Shown here: in pieces, positions 1-10,511 of the stretch | Numbering within the stretch: the stretch's first letter is position 1 | How the letters are laid out: every line of letters begins with the position of its first letter | Translations under genes and position numbers: made by a program | Notes under the pieces: model-generated | Told to the model about the DNA's origin: nothing | The model's database searches: none | The model's input: the letters and a program-made list of their open reading frames with translations, nothing else | Assembly: GCF_905171765.1 (NCBI RefSeq) | Contig: NC_053393.1 | Location: 192,909,921-192,973,920, forward strand | DNA length: 64,000 bases | Origin: Bufo bufo | Lineage: Eukaryota > Chordata > Amphibia > Anura > Bufonidae | Reading direction: 5' to 3'

Positions 1-522
1 GGCTATATAGGCCTAAGAGGCCACACCCAACGGTCAGACACACCCAGTGACATAACACACACTGGGAAGGGAGTTAACCCTTCCAGCACCAGGGAAGGGA
101 AAACACAACATTAAAGGGAAAGTGTCCAACAGTAGCAACCCACTGTGGTTGTTGCCGCTGGCCACGACATGGGTGGCAAGCGTGTCCTGGGGAATAGCCC
201 GGAGGCCGGGACACTGCCACCACATGTACAGACAGCCAAACGTTGCCACGGGCAACCACAGTGGAGGAAAAGTGTCAGTGCACACAACACACTACACAGA
301 GTGCACACAGACAAACAGAGTGAACACCATACACACACACCTAACATAGGGGTTGCTAGGTGCAACCGCATGCACAGCAAGAAAGCTGCCACAAACAAGC
401 GTTGTCAGCGGCAACCACAAGTGAGGCAAATACCACTGCCCTCACCTGTGATTGACAACAAAACCAAACCTCTGACAATCGCATGCGGTTGAAGAGTCAC
501 GGTCATAGCCATGGCCGTGACA
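1..522 (+). mobile_element. 5' LTR remnant (R/U5 side) of an endogenous retrovirus
   Basis: This stretch directly precedes gag-like coding sequence and ends in ATGGCCGTGACA, an LTR-like 3' end. The last ~40 bases resemble the end of the solo LTR at 40728-41750, which closes with CATGACCGTGACA and is followed by a target duplication. A TATA-like GCTATATAGG sits at position 2, so the window probably begins near the LTR promoter. No primer-binding site or leader lies between the LTR end and gag, so an internal deletion joined them. The call rests on position and on similarity to the second LTR; the 5' boundary is outside the window. Confidence 0.55.
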
Positions 523-911
523 GGGACACGATGGGACTAATGGGACAGAAACTGTTGACATCTGCCTTCATGGAAGAACTGAGACCTGCTTTGCAGGCGA
601 AATTTAAAGCCTGCAAACCAGAGTGGAGGGTAACACCATTACCCCAATTAGTTGCTGCTGCTAAAGGTCTGGATCTGGACATGTCTAGTTCCAAGCCCTC
701 AAAGATAAACATGGTCCAGGGTCAACAGATACCATGGTCTGGTCAGCAGGGACAAGGGAGACAGAGGAGGAATGATTTTAAATGTTACAATTGTGGAAAA
801 CCAGGACATATTCAGAGAAACTGTCGTTCCCCTCCCCAACAGCCTCAACAGGACCAGGATCCTCAGACTCAGGGGCCAGTGCGCACCCCTGCCTCTGTGG
901 GTTCACAATAA
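523..911 (+). pseudogene. gag: Retroviral gag remnant: end of capsid plus nucleocapsid zinc knuckle
   Basis: Gag builds the virion core, and nucleocapsid packages genomic RNA. The visible part has a capsid-end-like helix with EELRPALQAKF and one CCHC zinc knuckle, CYNCGKPGHIQRNC, near 783-824, followed by a Pro/Gln-rich tail. Matrix and most of capsid are missing because the LTR runs straight into this region. The frame ends in TAA at 909-911, and protease continues in the same frame after it. That arrangement matches gamma/epsilon-type retroviruses, which read through a gag stop. A single knuckle also fits gammaretrovirus-like gag. The copy is truncated and cannot be functional. Confidence 0.85.
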
Positions 912-1300
912 GAGGCCGGCAACGCCGTATCCTTATCTGCAATAAGTACAGCAAAAGCAGGATGACAAATACCGGTTCGGGTGGGGAATCAACAAGTTTC
1001 CTTTTGGGTAGACACGGGGGCAGCAAAAACAGTGATAAAGCCGGATTACATTAAACTATGGCAGATAAGTGCACAGTTGTTGGTCAAAGAAAATATTTAT
1101 TTTAATCTGCTAGGCACTGATGTTTTGCAGATACTGGGGGCACATGTTCATTTTAATGTAGATGGTATCACACAGGTAGATATAGGGGCCTCAGATAAGG
1201 TCATCTGTCAGGTCATGGCCTTATATTTGGAGCCTGACCCGGAACTTCACCTGCATTACAAGGACCGCAAGGAACTTCAGGTAGTCCAAGTAAATTGTGG
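912..1300 (+). pseudogene. pro: Retroviral aspartic protease remnant
   Basis: The reading frame is the same as gag, separated by the TAA at 909 and a further TGA at 963. The active-site motif FWVDTGAAKT lies around 1001-1030, and a downstream LLGTDVLQILGA segment near 1105-1140 corresponds to the helix and flap-end region of retroviral proteases. The family cleaves Gag-Pol as a dimer. Coding similarity shifts frame near 1290, where RT begins. The TGA at 963 and the shift show decay. Assignment to a retroviral protease is firm; finer classification is not possible from this fragment. Confidence 0.85.
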
Positions 1301-2116
1301 GCATCTACAAAACTGGATATTGGTAAGCTCAATGTCACATCTTTTATGGTTCATCTTAAACCCGGTTTCCAACCGCCTCAAGTCAAACAGTACCCATTAA
1401 GTCATGCCCAGGAGCAATCAGTGGCCCTGCAGGTAAAACATTATGAGCGAATGGGGGTGTTAGTAAGAACTAACTCACCACCAAACACACCCCCTGTTCC
1501 TGGTGAAGAAGAAACCCATAAAGGGCCAGCCAGTTACATATCGAATGGTTCATGATCTCAGAGAGGTAAACAAGGTCACTATATTACAGACCCCCATTGT
1601 ACCAAACCCACACACCTTGTTATCACAGGTACCACCAACTGCTACACACTTCACTGTGATAGACCTGACAAATGCGTTCTTCAGTGTTCCCCTACACCCA
1701 AACTACCTGTTCGCATTTATATTCAAAGGGAACCAATATACATGGACAGTCTTGCCACAAGGGGCACAGAACTCACCTACCATGTACACACAAGCTTTAT
1801 AGTCAGTATTATCTGGATGTCAAATTCCTGATGACATTGTACTGTTGCAATATGTTATTATTTACTTTTGTACGCAGGAACTTGGAAAGGTTGCAGGGAA
1901 GCCACTCTGTCATTGCTGTTCTTTCTTGCAGAAAGTGGATGTAAAGTCTCCAGAGAAAAACTGCAGTATTGCCAAGCAAGAGTAAAATTTTTGGGGCATT
2001 GTCTCTCAGAAGGTGCAAGACACCTTACTGAAGAAAGGAAACAAGCTGTGATGGACATAAAGCTTCCTCAGGGGCCAAAACCTCTCAAGATGTTTTTTTG
2101 TCTGGTTTCATATTGA
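1295..2116 (+). pseudogene. pol: Retroviral reverse transcriptase, frameshifted
   Basis: RT similarity runs through at least three frames: about 1295-1510, 1503-1802 and 1868-2116. Visible blocks are a fingers/palm segment with VHDLREVNK near 1550, the catalytic-aspartate block FTVIDLTNAFFSVPLHP near 1652-1702, and TWTVLPQGAQNSP near 1743-1781. The YxDD catalytic box expected near 1850 is not intact: after Tyr-Val the codons read Ile-Ile. A thumb-like stretch with CKVSREKLQYC and VKFLGH follows at 1940-2000. A stop at 1801 and the frame changes confirm a dead copy. Confidence 0.9.
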
Positions 2117-3230
2117 AGATCCTGTATAAGGCATGCATCTATGTTTATGCAGCCTTTGTACAATTGCCTGTTGTGAGATCCTTTTTGTCTGACAGAACAG
2201 GCAATTGACTCCTTTTTCACTCTAAAATTGGCAATACTGTCTGCACCTGCTCTTGGTATTCCAAATTATGACTAGCCATTTAACCTGTTTTGTTCAGAGC
2301 TCGAGGGACACAGTACAGCAGTACTCACTCAAAAACATGGCGATAGGCACAGACCAGTTGCATATTTCTCTGCCAGATTGGATCTTGTGTCCAGGGGAGC
2401 TCCTTCATGTGTCAGAGCTGTGGCGGCTGTCCAGCTCATGGTGGAAAAAGCATCCAACATTGTCCTTGACTACCCTCTACTGGTACAAACACCACATGAC
2501 ATTCAAGGCATACTCAGTCAAGTACAGCCAAAACACATTTCTATGGCCAGACAACTGAGGTTACAATGTTCCCTCCTCATGAGAGATAGCATTACCTTTA
2601 AGAGATGCACAACTCTGAATCCTGCTACATTGTTACCAATCACAGATTCAGAAATGGGGGGGGAGGTACAGGTAAATTACTTGCAGAGTTAATGGAAACA
2701 GAAGATCATGATTGTGAGCATTTGATGCAACAAGAGACCTCTGGATTTTCACATGTTCATGATAAACCCCTTGATAACCCTGATTTTGAGTATTTTGTAG
2801 ATGGAAGTAGGTTCATGGGAGAAGATGGCCGGTTCCACACTAGATATGCGATGGTCAGACAGCATGAGGTAGGGTTGGCTAAACCACTCCATCCTCACAT
2901 GTCAGTACAGGAGGCAGAGCTGAAGGCACTCTCTGAGGCATGTAAAATGGCAAAACACAAGAAGGCGAACATCTACATGGTTTCCAGGTATGCTTTTGGT
3001 ATTTCTCATGATTATGGATCAATTTGGCAGGACAGAGACTTTTTGACATCGGCAGGCCAGCCCATTAAGAAAAAAAGACTCTGTATTTTGAATAATGAAC
3101 TCTCTATTGTAACCTGAAGAGGTGGCTGTCATAAAGGTAAAAGCCCACACAAAACAAAGGACTAATGAAGCAAAAGGAAACGACAGGGCTGACAAAGTTG
3201 CTAAACAAGCTGCCCTTAAGCCCAGAGACA
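2117..3230 (+). pseudogene. pol: Retroviral connection and RNase H remnant
   Basis: The connection region (2117-2600) is heavily scrambled, with short similarity in shifting frames. RNase H is clearer from about 2760. FEYFVDGSR near 2788 carries the first catalytic Asp and QEAELKAL near 2908 the Glu. At the block usually reading TDSRYAF, this copy reads MVSRYAF (about 2978-2998), so the second catalytic Asp is replaced by Val. A stop at 3117 precedes VKAHTK and GNDRADKVAKQAAL in another frame (3140-3220), which holds the final His and Asp region. The domain order fits pol; the missing Asp and the stop show inactivation. Confidence 0.85.
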
Positions 3231-4384
3231 CTGAGACTGTACCGTTGAATGCCTTTGAGCCTCAGGAGATGTCTGCGGAGGTTTTTGTAAAACTGTCTGC
3301 TCAGGCATATGAAGAAGAAAAATTATCTTGGACTAAGAGAGGCGCTACCCTAAATGAGCAGGGACTATGTGACGTTCAAAGTAAGATCTGCCTACCCAGA
3401 GTCCTGTATCCGATGATGGCCCAAGAAGCCCATGGGGTGACGCAACAGGCAAAAGGTCCAATGATCAACACTGTTGCCAAAAGGTGGATCGCTCCAGGGT
3501 TGACCACCATGACAAGCAGGGTTGTATAAAGTTGCATGATTAGTGTTTTGAATAATCCAGGTCAAGTGGTAAAGACTCCAAGCAAGCACACTCCGAGGCC
3601 ATTTTACCTGTTCCAGAGACTGCAGATGGACTATATACAACTGCCTAAGGTAGGAGTATATGAGTTTGTTCTTGTGTGTTTTGATCTCTTTTCAGGGTGG
3701 CCGGAAGCTTATTCCGTGTCTAAAGCAAATGCAAAGAACACTGCAAAGAAACTGATCAGTGAACTCATATGCAGGTATGGTGTTCCTGAAATTATTTAGT
3801 CAGATAGAGGTTCCCACTTTACAGGTGAAGTGATGAGAGAGGTTATGCAAGCCTTAGGGGTGACCCAAGCCTTTCATGCAGCTTACCATCCCCAAAGCAA
3901 CGGCCGTGTCGAGCGACTGAACGGAACAATTAAGATAAAAATTCAGAAGGTCATGCAAGAAACAGGTGAACCATGGACAGAGTGTTTGCCTCTAGCCTTG
4001 TACTCAATAAGTACCACACCAAACAAGAAGACAGGGTTGTCCCCCTTTGAGGTATTGTTTGGCAGAGCCCCAAGGCTAGGACTGTATTTTCCTCAACAAC
4101 TGCAGTTACAGGCTGATAGTATGGTCAGCTACATGAATGCCCTTACTGAAAGACTAGATCACACTCATAAACAAGTGTTTGCCTCCATTCCAGATCCTGA
4201 TTCAATAGAAGGCACACACAGCCTGGAGATTGGGTGGTGATAAAGAGGCACGTGAGGAAAACCTTTAAGACCAGATTTGATAGTCCCTTCCAAGTCCTGT
4301 TGAAAACTGCAACCTCTGTAAAGATGGAAGGAAAGCCTAACTGGATTCATGCCTCACATTGCAAGAAAGTGCCAAACCCTGAGG
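3231..4384 (+). pseudogene. pol: Retroviral integrase remnant
   Basis: An HHCC zinc-domain trace lies at 3410-3530, with AQEAHGVTQQ where a second His would be expected. The catalytic core follows. LQMDYIQLP near 3622 has the first Asp, SDRGSHFTG near 3799-3825 the second, and HPQSNGRVERLNG near 3888-3925 the Glu. A TAG at 3797-3799 interrupts the core just before the second Asp. A C-terminal segment with PFQVLL and PNWIHASHCKK lies near 4285-4370. That ending is typical of gamma/epsilon-type integrases. The frame continues past the start of env, so pol and env overlap as in such viruses. Confidence 0.88.
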
Positions 4385-4687
4385 ATGGAGATCTTTGCAC
4401 TGCTACTCCTGGCTCTGAGCATTCAAGCTCTACATGTGAACCTAAAAAGTGACTGGAACAATGCCCTTATTATACATCATCAGGTCATGTTAAAGAATAT
4501 GACAGATGCGGACAATTATAAATACTGTTGGATCTGTACTCGCAGTCCTGTGAGCTCAAAGACCATGCCTTATTTAGCGATCCCGGTACCGTGGTCAAAG
4601 CTTGCTGACATAAATTGTAGAGACTTTTTATCCATTCGAAGACCAGACAATGAAAGCCTTAAGTTTAAGAGGAAAGGCCTTAGCTAG
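4385..4687 (+). pseudogene. env: Retroviral env, N-terminal fragment
   Basis: The reading frame starts at ATG 4385 inside the integrase C-terminus and runs about 100 codons. It opens with a signal-peptide-like hydrophobic stretch, IFALLLLALSIQAL, and contains YCWICTRSP near 4517-4543, a Cys-x2-Cys pattern seen at the start of retroviral surface subunits. It ends at TAG 4685. No surface-subunit remainder, fusion peptide, transmembrane subunit or 3' LTR follows, so the provirus is 3'-truncated. The identification depends on position after pol, the signal peptide and the Cys motif. Confidence 0.7.
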
Positions 4688-5194
4688 CTGTCACTTACTT
4701 TCTTAGATGGCAAAAGGGCTGGTGTCCCAGGGTCTGTAGCTCAGTCATCCAGTTGGCTCCCTGGTCAAAAGGCTGATGACTCAGGGTCTGTGGCAGCATA
4801 GTCCTGTCTCCGCATCTTCTTCTGGTCACTTGTGCAGTCTAGCAGAGTCTCTCCTACTAAACACTGTTCTCTATCTGCAGACAACTAGAGACTCTGACGG
4901 CTCTACTTTATACAGTTTCCAACTGACCTGAAATCTAATGGGAGGGGTGAAGCTGGAGAAGTACAGCCTAACAGGAACAATCTTGCATTTTAAGGCTCCC
5001 ATAGATTTCTATTGGGACTTAATACAAGTCAGTGGGAATGACTAAGCATAAACAACATTCTGACAGAGCTAAACCAGACAGTCAAAATTTTACTTTGGCC
5101 TTTTCCTCCAAAACTCAGCTCTGCATAGTGCCTTATGATAGCATTTGAAAATTACTAGCTTCTCCATGCACAGGATGGAAATTTCCAAAGTCTC
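4688..5194. other. Unassigned sequence after the truncated provirus
   Basis: There is no coding similarity and no LTR. A degenerate duplication is visible at 4708-4800: two versions of a block containing CAGGGTCTGT flanked by AAAAGGCTG-like sequence. Otherwise nothing is recognised. Confidence 0.4.
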
Positions 5195-5902
5195 TTAAAG
5201 GGTTTCTACCACTTCGTTTTCACATAATTAGCTTTCAGACACTAGCGATCCGCTAGTGTCTGCTCTACCAAACCATCCTAATATAATTGCTTTTGGGGCA
5301 GCCGTTTCGCAAAAAAAAGAACTTATATTGATATGCTAATGAGCCTCTAGGTGCTATGGGGGCGTCATTAGCACCTAGAGGCTCGGTCTACCTTCACAAA
5401 CTGCCGCCGCCCATCGCGTCCCTCCAGCCCGCCCATCTCCTCCGGAATGCGATCCTCCCTGTGAGCGTATGTATTCGGCGCATGCGCAGTGAATGTCTGA
5501 CCACTTCCCTGCTCAGACATCTCCACTGCGCCTGTTCCTCGGAGCACTATGACATCATCGGCGCAGGCGCAGTGGAGATGTCTGAGTAGGGAAGCGGTCA
5601 GACATTCACTGCGCATGCGCCGAATACATACGCTCACAGGGAGGATCGCATTCCAGAGGAGAAGGGCGGGCTAGAGGGACGCGATGGGCGGCGGCAGTTT
5701 GTGAAGGTAGACCGAGCCTCTAGGTGCTAATGACGCCCCCATAGCACCTAGAGGCTCATTAGCATATCAATATAAGTTCTTTTTTTTGCGAAACGGCTGC
5801 CCCAAAACCTATTATATTAGGATGGTTTGGTAGAGCAGACACTAGCGGATCGCTAGTGTCTGAAAGCTAATTATGTGAAACGAAGTGGTAGAAACCCTTT
5901 AA
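5195..5902. mobile_element. 708-bp foldback element with TTAA ends
   Basis: The whole stretch is a near-perfect palindrome centred near 5548. The left end TTAAAGGGTTTCTACCAC is mirrored by GTGGTAGAAACCCTTTAA on the right, so both ends carry TTAA, the target duplication of piggyBac-type insertions. Each arm holds smaller palindromes: AGACACTAGCG/CGCTAGTGTCT, a hairpin around GAGCCTCTAGGTGCTA, and CG-rich segments with GCGCATGCGC. Open frames inside are mirror copies of one another and not genes. A piggyBac-mobilised MITE is the best reading; the arms differ by only a few bases, suggesting fairly recent origin or conversion. Confidence 0.85.
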
Positions 5903-6480
5903 TGTGAACTAGCTGTGCATTAACCCTTGCAATTCAGTGCAGTGCAATAATAGTGCAAATGAACAGTATATATGACATAAAATGCAACTCAACAGTATAA
6001 AAAAGTAAGTGCAAACAACGGCATAAATCAAAGTGCAAGTTAACCCTTTAACGTGCACTAGTGAGTTGATAGCTTTACATAGCATCAATAGGGGCAAATG
6101 TCCTCAAACATCCAGACTCCAAAGTAACCTTGCTCACCACAGATAACACAGTTATAACTTTCTGAGTACAGATAATGTAGTAGATGTCACCTGCAATCCT
6201 ATGTAACACCACAGATAACACAGTGAAACTGTATACATTTTGATCAAAATGTATAAGCCCACTCACCACGGTGAGGTTGCCTCTACGAGTGGTTACCGAC
6301 TCAAAACGATCAAAACATATACTCGTTGAGTACAGACAATGTAGTAGATGTTATTTTCCGTCCTAAGTAACACCACAGATAACACAGTGATCTCTCTAAG
6401 TGCAGATAACACATAGGGATCTCTCTGAGTACAGATAGTAGAGGTTACCTGCTCGGCTAAAGACTCCTCTCTGTGTTATA
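5903..6480. repeat. Degenerate tandem repeats (GTGCAA-rich, then ACAGATAACACAGT units)
   Basis: From 5905 to 6060 GTGCAA and TTAACCCTT recur irregularly. From 6130 to 6470, blocks with CACCACAGATAACACAGT and GAGTACAGATAATGTAG recur at roughly 120-180-bp spacing (near 6137, 6206 and 6370). The units are diverged. No coding content is seen. Confidence 0.6.
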
Positions 6481-7303
6481 GAAGTTCAAGCTGCTTTACA
6501 AGCTACAGCTTCATGAATGATGGGCTGGGGGCCTCAGTAAAAAAGGGAAGGGTCCTGATGGGCCTTACCTGACTGCTGTCTGGCTCCAGCAATTATCTAT
6601 AGAATCCTCTCTCTAGCGCAGCCCTGGAGGGAGGAGTCATATTATAGTACGGCACGCCCCCTGCTACGGGAGCCTGGCCCTTCATGTAAATAAATAGTTG
6701 GTCCTCCTGTGCTACCTGGCTGCTGCCCTTGTCCTGGGCATCAAGGCTCAGGACCCCTGCTGGTGTGGGCCCTGTATCAGCTGCTATGGCGGTAGTTATG
6801 CCCCTGCCACATGCACACAGTTCCAAGTCCCTTTAGTTCCTTACTAGGGAGCCAAGTAGATTCAGTGTGACACTATACTGTGCTTTGTAGGATTTCAAAT
6901 GATTGAAATATTCTTCCCTAGAAGTTATGTGTCATAAGGAGAAAATTGCTGTATGCCCCTGGATGAAATTGGGGGCATAGGTAGTATAGAAGGGCCACAT
7001 GAAAACCTGTGTATGAGATCAATATGTCATGAAAAATGTGGACATGGTATGTGTTTCATACCAAAATTTTAACTCAATATATTGTTTATGGCTACAGCAC
7101 AGCATACATTGTATATCAGAGTTCACTCACAGTGACCATCAATATAAAATTAGCTCAACTAAAGTGGAAACTTATTTAAATGTTTACCCATAAATTCTTA
7201 TATACCTCCACCAGGATTGATTATATCTACAATTATTATTTATTATTTTTATGTGACATTAATTTCAGGGTGCTATACATATGAAAATAATTTATACACA
7301 TAG
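6481..7303. other. No recognisable feature
   Basis: There is AT-rich sequence with a more GC-rich patch at 6590-6830. Short open frames exist but show no domain, codon pattern or repeat that I can support. Confidence 0.5.
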
Positions 7304-7539
7304 TACAGGGTGGCCCACAAAAAAGTAGCCCACCTCCAGTGACAGTATGACAAGATGAACAAGCAGGTGGATTTTTTTAAAATTACCCACAGATCACAAA
7401 AGATGCTGAAAGTGGTCCCCGTTCATGTCGCAGCATCTTTGGGCACATCTGATTATGTTGACTGATCTGGCTTGTGATGCTGCAGACAGTATTTGTGATG
7501 TTTTCCTTGAGTTCAACCAGGGAATATAGATTGTTAGTG

Positions 7540-9100
7540 TACAGTCATGGCCAAAAGTTTTGAGAATGACACAAATATTAGTTTTTACAAAGTATGCTGC
7601 TAAACTGCTTTTAGATCTTTGTTTCAGTTGTTTCTGTGATGTAGTGAAATATAATTACACGCACTTCATACGTTTCAAAGGCTTTTATCGACAATACATG
7701 ACATTTATGCAAAGAGTCAGTATTTGCAGTGTTGGCCCTTCTTTTTCAGGACCTCTGCAATTCGACTGGGCATGCTCTCAATCAACTTCTGGGCCAATTC
7801 CTGACTGATTGCAACCCATTCTTTCATAGTCACTTCTTGGAGTTTGTCAGAATTAGTGGGTTTTTGTTTGTCCACCTGCTTCTTGAGGATTCACCGCAAG
7901 TTCTCAATGGGATTAAGATCTGGGGAGTTTCCAGGCCATGGACCCAAAATGTCAACGTTTTGGTCCCCGAGCCACTTAGTTATCACGTTTGCCTTATGGC
8001 ACGGTGCTCCATCGTGCTGGAAAATGCATTGTTCTTCACCAAACTGTTGTTGGATTGTTGGAAGAAGTTGCTGTTGGAGGGTGTTTTGGTACCATTCTTT
8101 ATTCATGGCTGTGTTTTTGGGCAAAATTGTCAGTGAGCCCACTACCTTGGATGAGAAGCAACCCCACACATGAATAGTCTCAGGATGCTTTACTGTTGGC
8201 ATGATACAGGACTGATGGTAGCGCTCACCTTTTCTTCTCCGGACAAGCCTTTTTCCAGATGCCCCAAACAATCGGAAAGAGGCTTCAACGGAGAATATGA
8301 CTTTGCCCCAGTCCTCAGCAGTCCATTCACCATACTTTCTGCAGAAGATCAATCTGTCCCTGATGGTTTTTTTTGGAGAGAAGTGGCTTCTTTGCTGCCC
8401 TTCTTGACACCAGGCCATCTTCCAAAAGTCTTCGCCTCACTGTGACTGCAGATGCGCTCACACCTGCCTGCTGCCATTCCTGAGCAAGTTCTGCACTGGT
8501 GGCACTCCGATCCCACAGCTGAATCCTCTTTAGGAGACGATCCTGGCGCTTGCTGGACTTTCTTGGACGCCCTGAAGCCTTCTTAACAAGAATTGAACCT
8601 CTTTCCTTGAAGTTCTTGATGATCCTATAAATTGTTGATTGAGGTGCAATCTTAGTAGCCACAATATCCTTGCCTGTGAAGCCATTTTTATGCAACGCAA
8701 TGATGGCTGCACGCGTTTCTTTGCAGATCACCATGGTTAACAATGGAAGAACAATGATTTCAAGCATCACCCTCCTTTTAACATGTCAAGTCTGCCATTT
8801 TAACCCAATCAGCCTGACATAATGATCTCCAGCCTTGTGCTCGTCAACATTCTCACCTGAGTTAACAAGACGATTACTGAAATGATCTCAGCAGGTACTT
8901 TAATGACAGCAATGAAATGCAGTGGAAAGTTTTTTTGGGGATTAAGTTAATTTTCATGGCAAAGAAGGACTATGCAATTCATCTGATCACTCTTCATAAC
9001 ATTCTGGAGTATATGCAAATTGCTATTATAAAAACTTAAGCAGCAACTTTTCCAATTTCCAATATTTATGTAATTCTCAAAACTTTTGGCCACGACTGTA
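7540..9100 (-). mobile_element. Tc1-like DNA transposon, nearly full length
   Basis: The ends are inverted repeats: TACAGTCATGGCCAAAAGTT at 7540 mirrors AACTTTTGGCCACGACTGTA ending at 9100. The element lies at a TA site inside the mariner remnant. Its length (~1.56 kb) is normal for Tc1. It encodes one transposase on the minus strand (separate entry). Confidence 0.93.
7891..8770 (-). pseudogene. Tc1 transposase, frameshifted and active-site mutated
   Basis: The DDE transposase binds element ends and cuts and pastes the element into TA sites. The N-terminal half (8327-8770) shows paired helix-turn-helix DNA-binding motifs with GFTGKDIVA and the GRPR-type linker SGRPRKSS. The C-terminal half lies in another frame (7891-8418). 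It carries the second catalytic block FQHDGAPCHKA and the third block [10 protein letters not shown]. The first block reads FSVEASF where the family has Ser-Asp-Glu, so the first catalytic Asp is lost. The frameshift falls in the overlap at 8327-8418. The copy is therefore inactive in two ways. Confidence 0.93.
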
Positions 9101-9392
9101 CACTTTCCATTTTAGATTTCCCCACATATAAAAATTGCATGTGGACAAGTCTGGGGACCGTGGTGGCCATAACCCCTTGTTCACAGTTCAAACCTCCATA
9201 AACAGTTCATGAACCTGTGCCAGAGAGTTCTTCTTGTCCTACTGTCGCTGGAGGCCGGCTACTTTTTCGTGCGCTACTTTTTCGTAACTGACAGACTGGT
9301 ACTGCTACACTGCTCATTAGAGCTTACAATCTATCCCTTATGAGAAACCATAAGCTACAGTTATAATAGTTACTTCACTTTTAGGTATTATT

Positions 9393-9565
9393 GGGGTCAT
9401 TTATCAAACTGGTGTAAAGTAGAACTGGCTTAGTTGCTTATAGCAACCTATCAGATTCCACCTTTCATTTTTGACAGCTCCTTTGGAAAATGAAAGGTGG
9501 AATCTGGTTGCTTGCTATGGGCAACTGAGCCAGTTCTACTTTAGACCAGTTTGATAAATGACCCC
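9393..9565. mobile_element. Foldback MITE, 173 bp
   Basis: GGGGTCATTTATCAAACTGG at the left is mirrored by CCAGTTTGATAAATGACCCC on the right, and the arms stay complementary almost to the centre (AGGTGGAATCTG, GCAACTGAGCCAGTTCTACT). No coding capacity. It looks like a common amphibian non-autonomous hairpin element; superfamily not determined. Confidence 0.85.
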
Positions 9566-9568
9566 ATA

Positions 9569-10511
9569 TACAGTACAGACCAAAAGTTTGGACACACCTT
9601 CTCATTCAAAGAGTTTTCTTTATTTTCATGACTATGAAAATTGTAGATTCACACTGAAGGCATCAAAACTATGAATTAACACATGTCGAATTATATACAT
9701 AACAAACAAGTGTGAAACAACTGAAAATATGTCATATTCTAGGTTCTTCTAAGTAGCCACCTTTTGCTTTGATTACTGCTTTGCACACTCTTGGCATTCT
9801 CTTGATGAGCTTCAAGAGGTAGTCCCCTGAAATGGTTTTCACTTCACAGGTGTGCCCTGTCAGGTTTAATAAGTGGGATTTCTTGCCTTATAAATGGAGT
9901 TGGGACCATCAGTTGCATTGAGGAGAAGTCAGGTGGATACACAGCTGATAGTTCTACTGAATAGACTGTTAGAATTTGTAGTATGGCAAGAAAAAAACAG
10001 CTAAGTAAAGAAAAACGAGTAGCCATCATTACTTTAAGAAATGAAGGTTAGTCAGTCAGCCGAAAAATTGGGAAAACTTTGAAAGTAAGGGCTATTTGAC
10101 CATGAAGGAGAGTGATAGGGTGCTGCGCCAGATAACCTGGCCTCCACAGTCACCGGACCTGAACCCAATCGAGATGGTTTGGGGTGAGCTGGACCGCAGA
10201 GTGAAGGCAAAAGGGCCAACAAGTGCTAAGCATCTCTGGGAACTCCTTCAAGACTGTTGGAAGACCATTTCAGGTGACTACCTCTTGAAGCTCATCAAGA
10301 GAATGCCAAGAGTGTGTAAAGCAGTAATCAAAGCAAAAGGTGGCTACTTTGAAGAACCTAGAATATGACATATTTTCAGTTGTTTCACACTTGTTTGTTA
10401 TGTATATAATTCCACATGTGTTAATTCATAGTTTTGATGCCTTCATAGTCATGAAAATAAAGAAAACTCTTTGAATGAGAAGGTGTGTCCAAACTTTTGG
10501 TCTGTACTGTA
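9569..10511 (+). mobile_element. Internally deleted Tc1 with long inverted repeats
   Basis: The ends TACAGTACAGACCAAAAGTT and AACTTTTGGTCTGTACTGTA are perfect inverted repeats. The arms are unusually long, about 9569-9845 against 10255-10511, so the left arm carries an antisense copy of the transposase 3' end. This arm structure is, as I recall, normal for a Tc1 family common in fish and lampreys and thought to be horizontally spread. At 943 bp, much of the central coding sequence has been deleted near 10085. Confidence 0.9.
9983..10368 (+). pseudogene. Tc1 transposase, internal deletion
   Basis: The gene starts at ATG 9983 with a lysine-rich N-terminus (MARKKQLSKEKRVAI) that begins the DNA-binding domain. 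A stop follows at about 10049. Near 10085 the sequence jumps to the C-terminal catalytic part, with [19 protein letters not shown] (about 10138-10194) holding the third acidic residue. The end is KGGYFEEPRI, then TGA at 10366. The first two catalytic blocks and the second helix-turn-helix are gone. Expression could at most give a small C-terminal peptide. Confidence 0.9.

Larger units (their letters stand above)
7304..9275 (-). mobile_element. Mariner/Tc1-superfamily remnant, split by a Tc1 insertion
   Basis: The left end TACAGGGTGGCCCACAAAAA, followed by GTAGCCCACCTCCAGTGACA, is roughly mirrored at 9242-9275 by TGTCGCTGGAGGCCGGCTAC, giving ~40-bp inverted ends. On the minus strand the right flank (about 9140-9160) encodes WPPRSPDLS, the third catalytic block of IS630/mariner transposases. 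The left flank (about 7385-7440) encodes DMNGDHFQHLL, a typical mariner-type C-terminus. Removing the Tc1 at 7540-9100 brings these pieces into the expected order. Only the C-terminal quarter of the transposase remains. Interruption at a TA dinucleotide fits Tc1 targeting. Confidence 0.75.
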
